Shown: positions 48,480 through 61,200 of the stretch, one piece after another
Layout of the letters: each line of letters opens with the position of its first letter
How positions within the stretch are numbered: position 1 is the first letter of the stretch
The notes under the pieces: generated by a model
Databases searched by the model: none
What the model was told of the DNA's origin: nothing
What the model saw: only the letters and a program-made list of their open reading frames with translations
Source: Aquanectria penicillioides
Taxonomy: Eukaryota > Ascomycota > Sordariomycetes > Hypocreales > Nectriaceae
Reading direction: 5' to 3'
DNA: 64,000 bases
Assembly (NCBI GenBank): GCA_003415625.1
Contig: PYIU01000002.1
Location: forward strand, 6,634,001-6,698,000
Program-made: the position numbers and the translations under genes

Positions 48480-48746
48480 TAGCTTTCGACGAGAATAAGC
48501 GGGGGTGAAATTTAGCCGAGTTTAGCCTCTCCTATATTGTCAGCCCCTGGTTTAAGTTCCAATCAAAGGCTCCAATAACCCATGCCTAATTATCTTCGAT
48601 GGGAGGATGCCCTATTTTAGGAAGTTGCGAATGCCCCGTATTAATTCGACTTCTCCCGCCTCCGACTTGTTGACAGCATCATCAAACCGAAGGAGTCATC
48701 AATTATTCTCCGAACAACAGTATATCTATCGAAATTCAGGTGCAAC

Positions 48747-49401
48747 ATGGATTCATTTACCAGATTCGACCAGCTCATTAGTTCCCAGGAGCCCTGCCAT
48801 CCATCATCCATGGGCTTTCTAACTGATCTAGGGACACCAACCACTTCGGTGTCTGCTGGATAATGGCGCCATATCCTCACAATGCCTCTCTTCCATTGGG
48901 GAATACACACATACCGCGTTTTAAACATGATGTGTCTCTAAACCAGTTTCTGGCCTAGCAATAATGAGGATTATCGACGAGGGAAAGTTAAACCTTGGCA
49001 GTCGGATTGTCAATCATCTGCCGAAGGATGTGACGGATATCTTGACAGATGGAATCCCGCCAATACAAAAGGGCATGCTAGAAAACATCAACGTCAAGCA
49101 ACCTCTAAGTCACACCTCTGGTCTTTCTACCCATGGATTTCCCAGTTACTTCATACTTGGCGATGGCCGAGTCCCTACAATGCGGGAGATACTCACTGGA
49201 AGAACCCGGGCAATACGATAATGGTTCATCTCGAAGGGATTCCTGGCCATTCTTTCTCTTCCTCTGGAGGGGGGCTCACAATGTTGCAACTGGCAGAGAG
49301 TGAACCCAGAGCAAGGCGCTGCAGGACTGTTGGCAACGACACAGATTGAAGAAGCTAGTATCATGACAGCCTTGGTAGGCTTTGATCACCTTGAATCTTA
49401 A
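48747..49401 (+). pseudogene. Beta-lactamase-type serine hydrolase pseudogene
   Basis: Remnant of a PF00144-type (class C beta-lactamase/transpeptidase-like) gene. Recognisable pieces in order: MDSFTRFDQLISSQEP; GFLTD...TTSVSAG; VSKPVSGLAIMRIIDEGKL, which replaces the active-site S-x-x-K region; VKQPLSHTSGLSTHGFP; GRVPTMREILTGRT; VHLEGIPGHSFSSSGGG; then PEQGAAGLLATTQIEE from the C-terminal half. A stop follows SVSAG at about 48861, the active-site box is scrambled, one base is lost near 49215, and a large part between LQLA and PEQGAAG is deleted. The remnant starts about 270 bp from the island's right border. Confidence 0.75.
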
Positions 49402-50570
49402 ATTGACGCATCGACTGTGTTATTGGGCGTAGTCTCTCTGATATGTTGCTTCTCGTCATCTCCCTTTTCTTGACAAGGTTGCTGCATTTCCTCTTGCGGA
49501 GAAGACATTTTGTGAAAATCGGTTCGGCCGGAGATATTTGTATTTGTGGGAGAGCCGAGGCTTGGTGGGTTGGTTTAAAACAGAGATGTTAAATAAAACG
49601 ATAATGCACGACGGGGTTTGTTTAAAAGTTGAAATATCTAGATAAGTTGAGACAATGATTTGGAAGGACGACAAAGTAAGATGCCAAGGCGTGGAGAACC
49701 TCCACCTATGGGTGACTATGCATCGGTACATGATTCATTCCTTGACGCCTGGAGTCAGCAGGTTATGCATCTTGGCCGAACAATGACATATCGCATGTGA
49801 TGATCTGCGGAACCCGTGGAACCCGGACTGTGTTCATTCAACAAACGAAGATATCTTTAGGCAGGACTATTCAACTCTCCCGATTGACTGTCTCTATATT
49901 TGATGAAATATCTCGACTACATTCAATTGACAGCCCGCAAGGTACTTGCTCCTTCAGTGGCAAAGGAGGTCCATAGCTTGAAGCTCAGGTCCTCGTAATC
50001 CCTCAATGCTGAAGACGATCCAATCTTGAAAAACATATGGCCTGAGTGTTGTATGGCATTTGAGTCAGGTCCCTGCATTCTTCCTCGAAAGTCTATCCTG
50101 TAGGACTGATTCGATTACATGAAGTTTCCACATTACCAACTATCGTGCACACGACCACGCATGATACCATGTAACTAATTCACATGTCAAGGGACTGCCC
50201 TCTATCAAAGCATTCCGCAGTAGTGAAATTAAGCTATTGCGAATGCTTTCCTCCATGTATTTTAGTCTCGATCAAATCGTATGCCATGTCTTGACATTGT
50301 CAAACACGATAGCCAACAGATAGCTTAGAATCTAGTCATGCAAAGGTGTGTCTAATAAGTACTTGGATGTTCTAAGTATTGGTCAACACCAGGATGTATT
50401 CAATCAGAGGCTTCGGTATAAATAATTTCTAGCTTGAAAGGAAGTGCTTCTGTTCTCATGCAACAGCAGATATCATGTACCGAATCCTGCTTCACTCGCC
50501 TAGGTACAGCTCCACAACTATCATTTGGCATCCTGGCGAGTAGGCGCTTTCACTCATCTCCACCCTACCA
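49402..50570. other. Intergenic, no gene seen
   Basis: 1.17 kb with normal composition. The minus open frame at 49456-49731 and the plus frame at 50434-50628 have no recognisable protein. Confidence 0.45.
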
Positions 50571-52143
50571 TCAACCCTCTGCCTCAGATTTGGCTGCTTT
50601 CTTCCTATGTGCAATCTCGCGCGCATGAAGAAACCGAATAGTAAATGCCGTCGCGATAAGGCTGAAGGCGATGCAAGCCATTGTTACATACCCCTTCGGA
50701 TAGCGGGGAGCCTCCACTTGCTGCCAGATCAGAAGTGGCAGCCAAGCTTGGAACACATAAGCCATCTCATTCATAGCCCCTGTGACGAGTGCTCGTTCTT
50801 CGTTGTCATCCTTACAGATGTCATGAGCCCAGGCGAAAGTGAGACCACTGATTCCGCCAGCAAAACCAGCCATAATGTAACTAGCCCATTTTAATCCATT
50901 TGGTATATTCCAAATCGAAAGACTGATGTTGACGAAGAGATTGACACATCCAGAAAATACAATTGGTGGCCATCTCTCGCCACGGAAGATTGTGTCTGAG
51001 GTCCAAGCGTATATCAGCGTGACGACGATGTCCACTGCTGAGGTTATTGTTGGATAGATGTTGATGTCGTGAACGCTTCGCCCTTCACTCTTTAACCAGA
51101 GCTGGAATGCCGGTTGAGATCCAGTTCCACAACCGTTGTTGAAGAATATGTATAGCAGTGGAAGTGCGTAAATGTGCCAAGCTGAGAAAATCCGCTTGAT
51201 CTTAGCTTTGGTAAAGGGTGCCCTTGTAGCGCGCCCTTCTAGAATCATACGCTTTTTAGCGAATTCCAGCTCCTGTTTTGAAAGCCACCACGATTTGTCA
51301 ATTTCCGGGACGTCAGGCAGAAAAAAGAAGCTAAGCAAGGCTAGGGGTAGAGAAATGACCGTATCGATGATGAAGAGCCATTGCCAGCCGTGGAAACCAT
51401 GTTTTCCTCCTAGTTTATAGACTGAAGCCATGAGATATCCAGAGAACATCCCGCCAATGCCTCCGCTTGCATGAAATATGCAGGACCGTTTTGCAAGCTC
51501 ATCTTTCCGATACCATGATCCGATGACATATTGCATTCCAGGGTAGAAGGCACTTTCAGCCAAACCGATCAAAAAGCGCAAAGCATACATTTGTTTGTAA
51601 TTGCTACATTTTGCAAGTAAAATGGTCAAGACAGACCAAGTAACTTCGCAGCAAGGGATCCAAATGGATGGTCGTACACGAGTAAGCATCAGGTTGCTGG
51701 GGGAAAACGAATTAATAAAGGATTCGGGAAACAGGGATCAAATTCACCAACCTGGGGATTTCTCCAAGGACATAGCCAACTGTCCAACAAGTTTGCATAT
51801 AGTTGAGTTGATTTCCGTACATATTGAGGTCTTCCTTCATTCCAGATGCAAAGGCATTGTTAATGTTGATTTGATTCAAGTTCTTACTGAAATAACCTAG
51901 ACTTGCAAAGGTGAGGATAATAGCGTCAAGTTTGAAAAGAAATCTTCGCTCTTGGGGAGATTTGTCAAGAGTATCCCAAATATAAGACCTCCATGTTTTA
52001 TGTGGTGTTTTTTGAATGATGTGGTCCTCTTCCTCTTGAGAGGTGGCACTAGCGGAGACTGAGGGCTTTGAAAAGCTTGTATCATGCTCCTGCTTGCGTT
52101 CATTATCAAGAGCACGACCCGGCTTGATTTCCAGGATCGTCAT
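50571..52143 (-). CDS. MFS permease, Liz1/Fen2/Dal5 (anion:cation symporter) family
   Basis: A plasma-membrane permease of about 505 residues in two exons (52143-51752 and 51696-50571). The 55-nt intron has a GTTGGT donor; splicing restores GEIPSNLMLTRVRPSIWIP, a family hallmark. Further landmarks: DKSPQERRFLFKLDAIIL, YFSKNLNQININNAFASGMK, RFLIGLAESAFYPGMQYVIG, HASGGIGGMFSGYL, GWQWLFIIDTVISLP and DICKDDNEERALVTGAMNEM. These fit the pantothenate/vitamin branch (Liz1, Fen2) better than the permease at 1082. The ATG at 52143 is the first true ATG; the frame opens upstream only with GTG. No disruption. Exact substrate unknown. Confidence 0.88.
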
Positions 52144-53148
52144 GATCGGCGATAAAAGGGGGTTTGATGATTCAAAATGTCCCACTCAGCTTCATTCAAA
52201 AAAGATCTATGATAGAATTGCATGAATGATCAGTTCTGGTTCTTCAGACCGATATTTAACGATCTATCATCAAACATGTTGGAGGGTTACATCATATCCG
52301 TCTTGTGATGTGCCTGGTTTCAATCCCTGAGGCAGCTTCAGTATCGACTTCATCCTACCACATTGCGTCACACTTTTAACAGAGGCATTGAGAAGGAAAA
52401 TGCCAACGCATGCCGGTGGGATGAAAGGAGATGTTATCATATCGCGCGAAATTCCCGCCCCAAAATACGATTTCGACAAGAACTCCGAGAGTGTAGGGTC
52501 CTTTGTGGGGCTCGAACTTGGACCATGACATGATAGGTATTGATTGACCATCTTTATATGACCATTTATGTTACAATTTGGCTTCACCGTCCGATCCCTA
52601 TGCATGACGAGCGCTTGATTCTTATGATCATGCCTAGTTTGGGCGAAAAATGGGGAGGTTTCGAGGAAGCCAAGAACTTGGGGAAGGGTTGCATTGAAAC
52701 CAAGGACGTGATAGGCCGTGACGCGACATGATACCCGGGTCATGACAGGGCACATCATCATCCTTTCAGATCGCGTCACCGTATTTCAATTAAGATAGTT
52801 AGCGTGTATTCTTTCAACCATTGCTTATGCCCGCAACGTGATCACACATATGCCGCCTTGATTAACCTCATTGTAGTAACGGCCCGTTACTATCGGTAGA
52901 ATGGTCCAGATGCAGTTCCCTGCACTTTAGCGGCCGGTTCATTCATTCTCCCCCGCAGGAACACGTTAAGCTAAGATTTTAAGTTGCCAGTCACCACTTC
53001 TCACGAGTGGATCTAATTTCCACCAATTTTCTCGCTGAGGCAAGCCGGAAGACGGAACGGTTTGTCCCCTAAATACAAAATTGACTCAGTTAAAAAGTCT
53101 TGAGGCCAAGATGATGAATGACTTTGACATGCTGTGGTGTCCTTTTGT
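52144..53148. other. Intergenic, no gene seen
   Basis: 1 kb between two minus-strand MFS genes: promoter of the Liz1-like gene and 3' flank of the DHA1 gene. The minus frame 52270-52779 has no recognisable domain. Confidence 0.45.
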
Positions 53149-54900
53149 TTAAGCTCTAATTCTGTAAAGCAACAGCACCAGCGGAATCTGAAACATGACC
53201 ATGATTGCATAAATCGCAAAACACCATCCCAATCCAATGGCATTGGCCAGAGGCTCCATAGCGGCAATTGCTCCCCCGGCAAGAAGACATCTTACAATAC
53301 TCGACGCAGCATGGGCTGTAGCTGATCGATTCATGTTCAGGTCGGTTAGGAGAGTGGATGTCATCTATCAATTAGCCTTGAGCAGAATTTACGCAGTTTC
53401 TTCTTACAGTAAATGTGCTTGAAGTTGTTACGCCGGTGAAGAATTGCATGAATATCATCACCGAAATGTGCTTTCTATGAGTGAGTCTAAATTCCAAATG
53501 CTAGCTAAAAAAAAAAGCTATTACTTACAGTCTTCATCATTAATGCTAAACCATATCCCAAAGTACCCAAAGAACTTATCAATGCAAGGGTAAATACGCC
53601 CTTCAAGCGAATTCTCGCTATAGGAAACTCTGGCGATTCACGTTGATCGACAGAGGTCGTTTCAGAAATTTTGCGATAGTTTCTATCTAGATATTTCCCT
53701 AAAAGATCTTAGCAGAACAATTTCATGCTGAGTCATGTTGGAATATTACCTGTAAAATAAGAACCTATTCCGCCCGCTACTCCAGAAGGCAGGTATATCA
53801 ACCCGCCGACTAAATAGTTCAAATTGTAGATCTCAACGCACTGAGCCCCAAGCGATGTTTGAAGGGTCATCTTTACCGAGTATGTGATGGCATAAATGAC
53901 AATCACCAGGAAGGATTTTTTGTCTTTGAGAATTGGAAGGCATGATAAGGGGTTTGGATAGTAACGTTTTGGTCGCGGAACCTTTTGTCGATTTGCTCTT
54001 ACTTCGCGGCTCTGGAATAAGGTAAAAAGGCTCCAGTAGATCCCATTTACTTCCCCGCTCCCATTACCCACGATGTTTCTCTGGGTCTCGGGTAGGAAAA
54101 GAAGTAAAACTATGAAGTGGGTGCCAGTAAGGATAACTAGGAACCAGAATACCCAACGCCAGCCAAGTTCGTAGGTGATGGCTCCGCCCATTACCGGGCC
54201 CAAACTTGGCGCAATATCAGTCCTTTAGGGCAGTAAGCCTTCGGAATATTCTCATATCGCTTAATTAAAGGATCACACGTACAGAACTAGCAGGACCCCG
54301 ACAAATCCACCTCGTTCATCCGTCGTCGTGATATCGGCAATCACCCCATATGCGGCCGCAATCATTCCTATTTTCTCAGCGTTAATACATACAGTTAACC
54401 AGGGGAATCTTACCGGATGACCCGGCGCTCTGCAGCATGCGAAGAATTAATAATGCAGGAAAGGACTTTTGGAGGGCAATTCCCAGGTTTGCACTAATCA
54501 TTAGTGCAAACATTAGAACGTATATTGGGCGACGACCACTTTGATCCGCCATATTTCCAAGAAATGCGGGTGCAACAGCCGCCACGAGGAGATAGGATGT
54601 CACAGTTAAGTTAACCAAGGTCAGCGAAACATCGAGGTCCTGAGCCACCGATGTGAGAGCTGGGTAGTAAATGTAACTGCTCAGAGTCGAGAACATGGCT
54701 GCAAAAGAGGAGACAAAGTTGATCCACCTTTTTTGCCATTTAGTGAAAACTGAGAATGGGGCGGGTATTTCTTCTCCCTCAGTTTTGACAAATGCAACAT
54801 TTTTCTCACCGTCCCGAGCAGCGTCACATGCAGAGACAGCTTGATGTTGTGAAGAGTCAAGAGGCTCCTTATCCAATACTTGCTTTGACAATGAGTTCAT
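53149..54900 (-). CDS. MFS drug:H+ antiporter (DHA1 family)
   Basis: A multidrug or polyamine-type exporter of about 497 residues in six exons: 54900-54414, 54367-54283, 54222-53750, 53698-53529, 53470-53408, 53364-53149. DHA1 landmarks: a cytosolic N-terminus, KWQKRWINFVSSFAAMFSTL, YYPALTSVAQDL, GNMADQSGRRP (motif A), RMLQSAGSSG (motif B), LVLTDIAPSLGPVMGGAI (motif C, across a junction), and GWRWVFWFLVILTG. The long central loop carries KVPRPKRYYPNPLSCLPIL. All introns are 37-59 nt with GT-AG ends and the frame is unbroken. An in-frame ATG at 54987 would add 29 residues, but conserved sequence begins well after 54900. Substrate unknown. Confidence 0.85.
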
Positions 54901-56035
54901 GTTTGCCAATTGAGATTTTTTTAAACAGCTTTGTGAAGGAGTTAGAAAAGTAAGATTTTGCAACATCAACAGCCGATTGATTTTCATAACCGAGTTCTAC
55001 AACCAAACCATCAATCAGGGCATGTCGGAGCCTTCTTTTTCCTGATTTGTCCCACCATCATCAGACCCGCACACGTATGCAAGAATGCCGACTATTAACT
55101 TTCCCCGCTCATAAATCATCATCCAATATCCATAGTGGAACCAATGCTGCGGGCATACCATTCCAGGGAATCCTTATCGCCGAGCCTGACTTGGCCCGCA
55201 TGGGGCAGGCAGGCATCAATGATAAAGGACGGGAATTCACGTTGGCTCATAGACATCGAGCACTACTTCACTCAAAAAAACTGTGAAAGCGTGTTCATCT
55301 ATTCAGGGCCTTTACCGAATGCAGCACAGTTAGCCAAGACTTTCATCAGCGTGACTATACACAGCCATGCCAAAATATTGCCAAGCACGAGGCATGTGAG
55401 GATCAAATCACTCATTATGCACTTCCAACCTTACGTTCCCGGAATAGTTTGAGATGAAACCAGAGCTCTGCAGCTCGTGTTGACTGTTTAGGCTTGCATT
55501 CAAACCCAAACTTACGGGAATCAAAGGCGTTGAATAAAGCAGTCTGTTCATGTACAGCGTATTGTTGTGACTCCAAGATGGTGCTATTGCTCCACAAGCC
55601 GCGTAACTTCATTTCACCGCTGCCGTCTCACTGATCGAAGCGAGGAGCCTTATTCGTAACTCCTCCAACCACAGGAGAGCATTTATCGCCTGAACAACCA
55701 ACTGACCAAATTTGGGATGATATACCATTGGGGGCTAAAAACATTGCATGGGCCTAACTCGTATTCACTGTGATAATTGCACTGTCTACATTGTACTTCA
55801 ATTCTAAGGTCCAATCAACAACTGCTTCGTGATTGCGTAGAAACAGTTGCGTGTATTAATTCTCTCCTACTAATTACCGGTAGTAAAAGACTAATAACGT
55901 GACTACGAAAAATGATGAACCAAAATTCCCATCTAACATAAGTTGAAGGAAAAGAGGACAACAATAGGTGGCCCGAGTTTGCAAATTGACTTTATTTCGT
56001 ATACCCAAATTACAAAGCTCTATATATCGCATCGT
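54901..56035. other. Intergenic, no gene seen
   Basis: 1.1 kb upstream of the DHA1 gene and downstream of the kinase gene. Open frames at 55047-55286, 55135-55452 and 55968-56279 are not convincing; the last is antisense to the kinase gene's last exon. Confidence 0.45.
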
Positions 56036-57370
56036 TCAAACACCTAACGCTTCATTTGCTACACTTTGGCTAACTTTGATGGTTGCTGGGTCATTTGTCT
56101 TGTCAGAAATCGAAATGGCTGCCAATTGGTTGGTAAGTGGTGACGCTTCCTCTTCTAAAACTTTGTTGACAATAAACCTCATATTATTGACGAAACTAGA
56201 CACAGTCAGTAACTCCCTCATATTGAACTCAAATTTGCATATCCCGTACATATTTCGGAGCGTAGGATCGTTTGGATAAACACTCGCCAAACATGCCTGA
56301 TGGCGAATCAGGTACATGATGTTTCGGCTTTCTGCGTCTTCCTGGGGTTCAGAGATGGGAACATGCTTCCAATACTCCTTTATATAGGCCTTTCCAAGAG
56401 GATATCGAGGATTTCTAATCAACCCAAGTTCAACTTTGATAAATTAGCTTCCGGCACGTAAAATATTAATGGTTCTACATTCATCTTTACCTTCGTTGTG
56501 TGCCCACATCCCGTTAGCATCAAAGATAACAACCTTGTCATTATCGAGCTGGTATTTGACGTTGCCTGGCCAAAGATCTGTGTGTATCAAACACGGCTTT
56601 ATCGTCGACTCCAGTGGCCGCAAGTATCGTGGTAATACCTTTTTGATGAAATCGACTTTGAGTTGTGCGACTTCAGGGGTATGAGGCCCTCGGATACTTT
56701 CCTCGCGATCAAGCACCGTCTGCATATGTCGTGTCCACCACACCTCCCATGAGTCCTCCCAGCCGTTCTCTTGTGGGAGGTGACCAAACCTAGTGTTGAC
56801 TCCGAAGCCGAATTTTCCCTCCGGGGATTTCCCCATGCTCTTCAGATGCAATGATACGATTGGTGCCATGAAGGCTTCGGGTTCTGGAAGGTCATCATCC
56901 CTCATGTCCACAAAGTCGAGAAGGAAGAAGTGTGTGTTAGGATCTGACTCGTAAGTCCCAAATCCAACAGGTCGGGGAACGTTTTCTGGAATAAAAGCAT
57001 GCAGACTCGTTTCCGACGCATTATGAGCGCGCATCAATTCGAATCCATCCTGGCCCTTGCCAGCCTATATATATATATATATATATTAGTCGTAGTTCTA
57101 TACTTACCGTGATATACACAAACCTTTTCGAAAAAGCGCTGAATAACACCATCTGGGAGCTTTACATCGATTTGATATGTATCGCAATAGTCACTGAGGC
57201 CTAGGGGTGTAAATGCAATGACTTCTCCATCTTCAGGTAGGCCTTTTTATGCACAACAGGACAGAATAAGTAAATGAAGTAATGATGTGGGGTTTTCGCA
57301 GGGAAAAGTCCATACATGCTAGAAGGGCCTTGTCAAGTTGATCTTTGGTACCTCGAGCGTCGCGGGCCAT
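56036..57370 (-). CDS. Fructosamine-kinase-like phosphotransferase (APH/Fn3K fold)
   Basis: A small-molecule kinase of about 381 residues in four exons: 57370-57316, 57242-57124, 57064-56491, 56433-56036. The N-lobe contains FTPLGLSDYCDTYQIDVKLP and FFEKAGKGQDGFELMRAHN, the latter across a junction. The catalytic loop is LIHTDLWPGNV (H219, D221) and the metal-binding segment is VIFDANGMWAHNEVELG (D240), matching the Fn3K pattern HGDLW-x-GN and D-P-x(3)-GH-x-E-x(2)-L. Family members phosphorylate ketosamine-type sugars on glycated amines, but many fungal paralogues are uncharacterised. The C-terminal part after the last intron continues RNPRYPLGKAYIKEY as in relatives. A long (TA)n tract sits in the second intron. 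No disruption. Confidence 0.82.
57066..57086. repeat. (TA)n tract in intron 2 of the kinase gene
   Basis: About ten TA repeats lie immediately upstream (minus strand) of the 3' splice site, at the polypyrimidine/branch position. Confidence 0.85.
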
Positions 57371-58252
57371 TGTTTCGCTAGACCGTTATTTCCGAATTGA
57401 CTTTGTGAAGGAGAAAAAGGAAGTAAAGAGTTGAGGATGCAAAAGTCTAGGACAAGCCTTGAGACCATAGCCCATGCTTTTGAACGGCCAAGTTGGTGCC
57501 ACGTCCTCCCATTGTGCCACATTTACAGCCTCTTTGTTTCAGGCAACGATGCACGATGACCAGAATGGCGAAGGTACACTGTGTAAAAGCACTTTAATCC
57601 ACACTGAATGATAAGCTCGCTTAGGACGGCGGCTGCGGACTCTGCTAGCTTGCAAATCCCTCAAAAAAGAAACCCCAGTTCCGGACTAAACAATGGCACA
57701 CCCTTCAGATCCAATATATCCATAGATCTGTCACTCGGGAGTAGTCTTCTCCACCATGATTTAATGTAACAAGATCAAGCAATATCCGTAGTGATGCATT
57801 CAACAATGAAACCAAAGTCAACTAGGGAGACACAGAAACACACCCACCACCTACCCCGCCCTCGGATTGGGCTTTCATCCCACCCAACTGGAAGATCCCT
57901 GCAGCCATAATCCCGGCTGATAACACAGGCAAATTAAATCAATGAATCTAAGCCTCACATTGTTGGGCGATGTGATGGGGGGGTTGTTGCAATCAGGCGA
58001 CTCTAGTGCTAAATGGCAAGGGCGCTTCGAGCCGGGGCCGTTTCTTTCCGCAGATGACCAACGCAACACCCTTGGAAGTCTAGGTTTCTTTTTTTAGAGG
58101 TTTTCAACAATCGATCATTATTTTGTTTTGTGTTCGGCGTTGAAAGGAAGGGTTTCAGATGCCATGGCCCTTTGAAGCAGCCAAACACAGCTCTCAACTG
58201 CTTCTGAGCCCAAAGGCAGCCTGTGGAACCTTTTTGATCTGGATACATCGTT
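57371..58252. other. Divergent intergenic region (kinase / NLR gene)
   Basis: About 880 bp holding two promoters. A possible earlier start for the NLR gene is the ATG at 58159 (MPWPFEAAKH), which is out of frame with the annotated exon 1 and would need an unseen intron or a frameshift. Confidence 0.45.
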
Positions 58253-61200
58253 ATGGCAACTCTTTTGTCCTCGATGGAACACGATGACCGATTACGACGA
58301 AGCACGGGTAAACTCCCATCCTTACCGCTCCAACCCGAAATATTCCCAACTGACTTGCTCCAGTATGCGATTCCGGAATCGCATTCGTTGTCTCCACCAC
58401 CACATCGACACTCCGCACCGTCACTCATCCGTGGTAGATGGCGAAGCCGAAAACGCAGCTCCTCGCCCGATTCGCAAAATACACTCGCTAAATCAGTCAA
58501 GGTCAAAGGACCCGCCGGCTTAAACGTACTCCACGAACCCTCCGAACCGCGCGTCGACTTCATCTTCGTATGTTCAACAGCTTCTCGGCTCGATCGTTCA
58601 ATCAGACTTGAAGCTGACGATAGCGCATTAGATACATGGTCTTCAGGGAGATTCAATAAAAACATGGTGTTCCAATAGTGATGATCCTTCCTCTTTCTGG
58701 CCCAGGGAATGGCTTCCCTATGAGGCTGGATTTCGTCATGTTCGCATTCACAGTTTCGGATACGATTCAGAATGGACCAGAGGCGGAAAAAGTGCTCTGA
58801 CGATACATGACTTCGCACGAGCTCTTCTGGCAGATATGTCGAATTCCCCGTCGCTCCGGCGAAATGGAGATGTACGGCTTACCCCTCAATGGACCGGAAA
58901 GTTGCTGATCATTCTAGACACCTATCATATTCGTAGCGCATAGCCTGGGCGGCCTTATAGCAAAAAAGGTGCGCGGATGTTTCCATAATATATTTGAAGT
59001 CCAAACACTGACAATTAACAAGGCCTACCTTTTAGGAAGCCGAGATCCATTACATCAACGAACTGTCGCTCGTATCCACTCGTTCTACTTTCTAGGAACC
59101 CCGCATCGAGGCTCAAATTCTGCTATCTTTCTCGACTATTATCTTAAACTATCACTCCCAACCGGAACCAAGGAATATGCCAAGGAACTTCTCCCAGATT
59201 CAGCAACTGTTCAGGTTTGTCTTCTAGTCTCCATCATGACATTGCCCAACTAACTTGAGGCCCAAGTCGATCAATGACGAATTTCGACACATTGATCCAA
59301 AAATTCACCTTTGGTCATTCTACGAAACTTTGCCTACAAATGGCCAGATGATCGTTCCCAGAGCGTCTGCTGTTATTGGTAAGCCATTCTCTTATGATGA
59401 TTCGGCCAGAGTGCTCATTATCACAAGGCTTGCCCCAAGAACAACCTCGATATCTTCAAGCAGATCACCGGCATCTCTGCAAATTTGACAATCCAACCAA
59501 CTCAAACTTTATCACCTTGCACCGATGCTTCTTTAGTACAATCCAAGATATTGAAAGAGATTGTAAGCATTTATAGCAGCAGTAATGATCGAGCAGGGTT
59601 TAACATTTGCATAGACGAATTACGCTATGCTGAACAACATAAGTCTCAGATGAAGATAATCGCCGACTACTTTGAGGTTTCGGAGCGCCCAACAAAAGAG
59701 CTCTTAACAGAGGTACACAAACGTCACGCTGGATCTTGCGAATGGCTCACCAGCCATCCCGAGTTCCAAGAATGGCTGGATTGCGAAGTCGGCGACGAGT
59801 CGGATATCGGGCCATTCGAATCAAGACCAACACCGAGTAAGCCCAAGCTCCTCTGGCTCAATGGACCGCCAGGATCAGGAAAATCGGTAGCTGCTGGGCA
59901 CGTTATCAATCACCTCGAAGCCCATAATGAAGATTGCAGCTTCTTCTTTTTTAAGAACAACGCCAAAGCTACAGTCACAAATTTACTTCGGAGTTTAGCA
60001 TTCCAAATGGCTTGGTCAAATTTTGAAATTCGGCAGGCCTTCATTTCAATGATCGAGAATGGTGATGGCGCCAATACACAAGATCATGCTGTCATCTGGA
60101 ACAACATCTTCCTTGGACGGATTTTTAAGACAAGCTTCTCGAAGCCACACTTTTGGGTGATTGATGCGCTCGATGAGTGCACATCCAAATCATTGACAGC
60201 CTTCATCCAAATGTTTGCCAAGCTTTCTCCCGTGCCCTTGCGGATTTTTGGAACTAGTCGGCCCAGCAGTCACCTCAATCGGTTGCTTGCGCAGGAACAT
60301 ATCTTTTTCAGGGAATTACAAACTGGGCGAGAAGGATCTCTGTATGACATTTCTGCATTCGTCCGATCTCGACCTCGGCTTCTAGAGGCAGACAGTGAAG
60401 GTGAAATTGTTTCCGAGATCGTTAAAAAGTCAAAGGGCGTTTTCCTTTGGGCTGCCCTGATCATCGACCGCCTCGATGACCTATTCAGTGTTGAAGACAT
60501 GCGAGAAGAACTCAAACGAATCCCGCAAGAGATGAACAGTCTGTACACACGGATCCTTGAGGAGATCACACAGTCTTCGAGTGCCGGGTTAGCCAAATGC
60601 ATTATCAAATGGGTGGTCTGTGCTGCAGAACCTCTGACTACAGAGGTGATCAAAGAAGCCCTCAAGCTTGATATAGGCCGCACTATTCTTCCATCAGAAT
60701 CTGAAAAAGTCTTCTCGCAGATCTGCAAGAATTTGATTCAAGTCGATGAGGAATCTTGTGTGCAGGTAATGCACCAAACTGTCAAGGATTTTGTGTCGTC
60801 AGCGGAGTCAAACTTTTACATCAACCTTCGGCAAGAACATGAGAGCATTGCCAATATATGCCTAAAGCACCTCAATGAGCGAAAGTTCGATTCCCGTGCA
60901 GCTAGTCGAGCCCTTGTCCCCTCGGGTGCTTCCGGGGCTGCCTTTGACAATTACGTCGACATGAACTTTTCTTACCACCTCGCCCATTCTCATTCAATAT
61001 CTCCCCAGATATTTCTATTACTAGTGAAATTTCTAAATTCGACAATATTGACTTGGGTTGAGAGAATATCTATGAAAAGAAGTCTTAGCCCTTTCATTAA
61101 AACAATCCAGCACTTGAAGCCCTACCTAACTCGACAGCTCGAAGTAAGTCCACCTTTCGACCAAAACTATCGCAAGGCAGTTGAATGGGTGGATGACTTG

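Noticed and set aside
13340..48490. Whole island as a centromere or a mitochondrial insertion, because of its AT-richness
   Set aside because: The sequence resolves into named transposons with target duplications, and the base shift follows CpA loss in those copies; no mitochondrial gene is seen.
52144..52185. 14-codon extension of the Liz1-like permease
   Set aside because: It begins at GTG, not ATG; the first ATG is at 52143.
58009..58818. 269-codon minus-strand frame
   Set aside because: Antisense to NLR exons 1 and 2, which carry conserved hydrolase motifs in the plus direction.
59379..59409. Alternative 31-nt intron in the NLR gene ending at CGGCCAG
   Set aside because: Too short for a spliceosomal intron; the acceptor CACAAG at 59427 gives a 49-nt intron and keeps the conserved ADHRHLCKF.
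59485..59614. Start of the long NLR frame at the ATG 59485
   Set aside because: The segment 59563-59614 is an intron (donor GTAAGC, acceptor ATAG); upstream exons in other frames encode the conserved hydrolase and linker.
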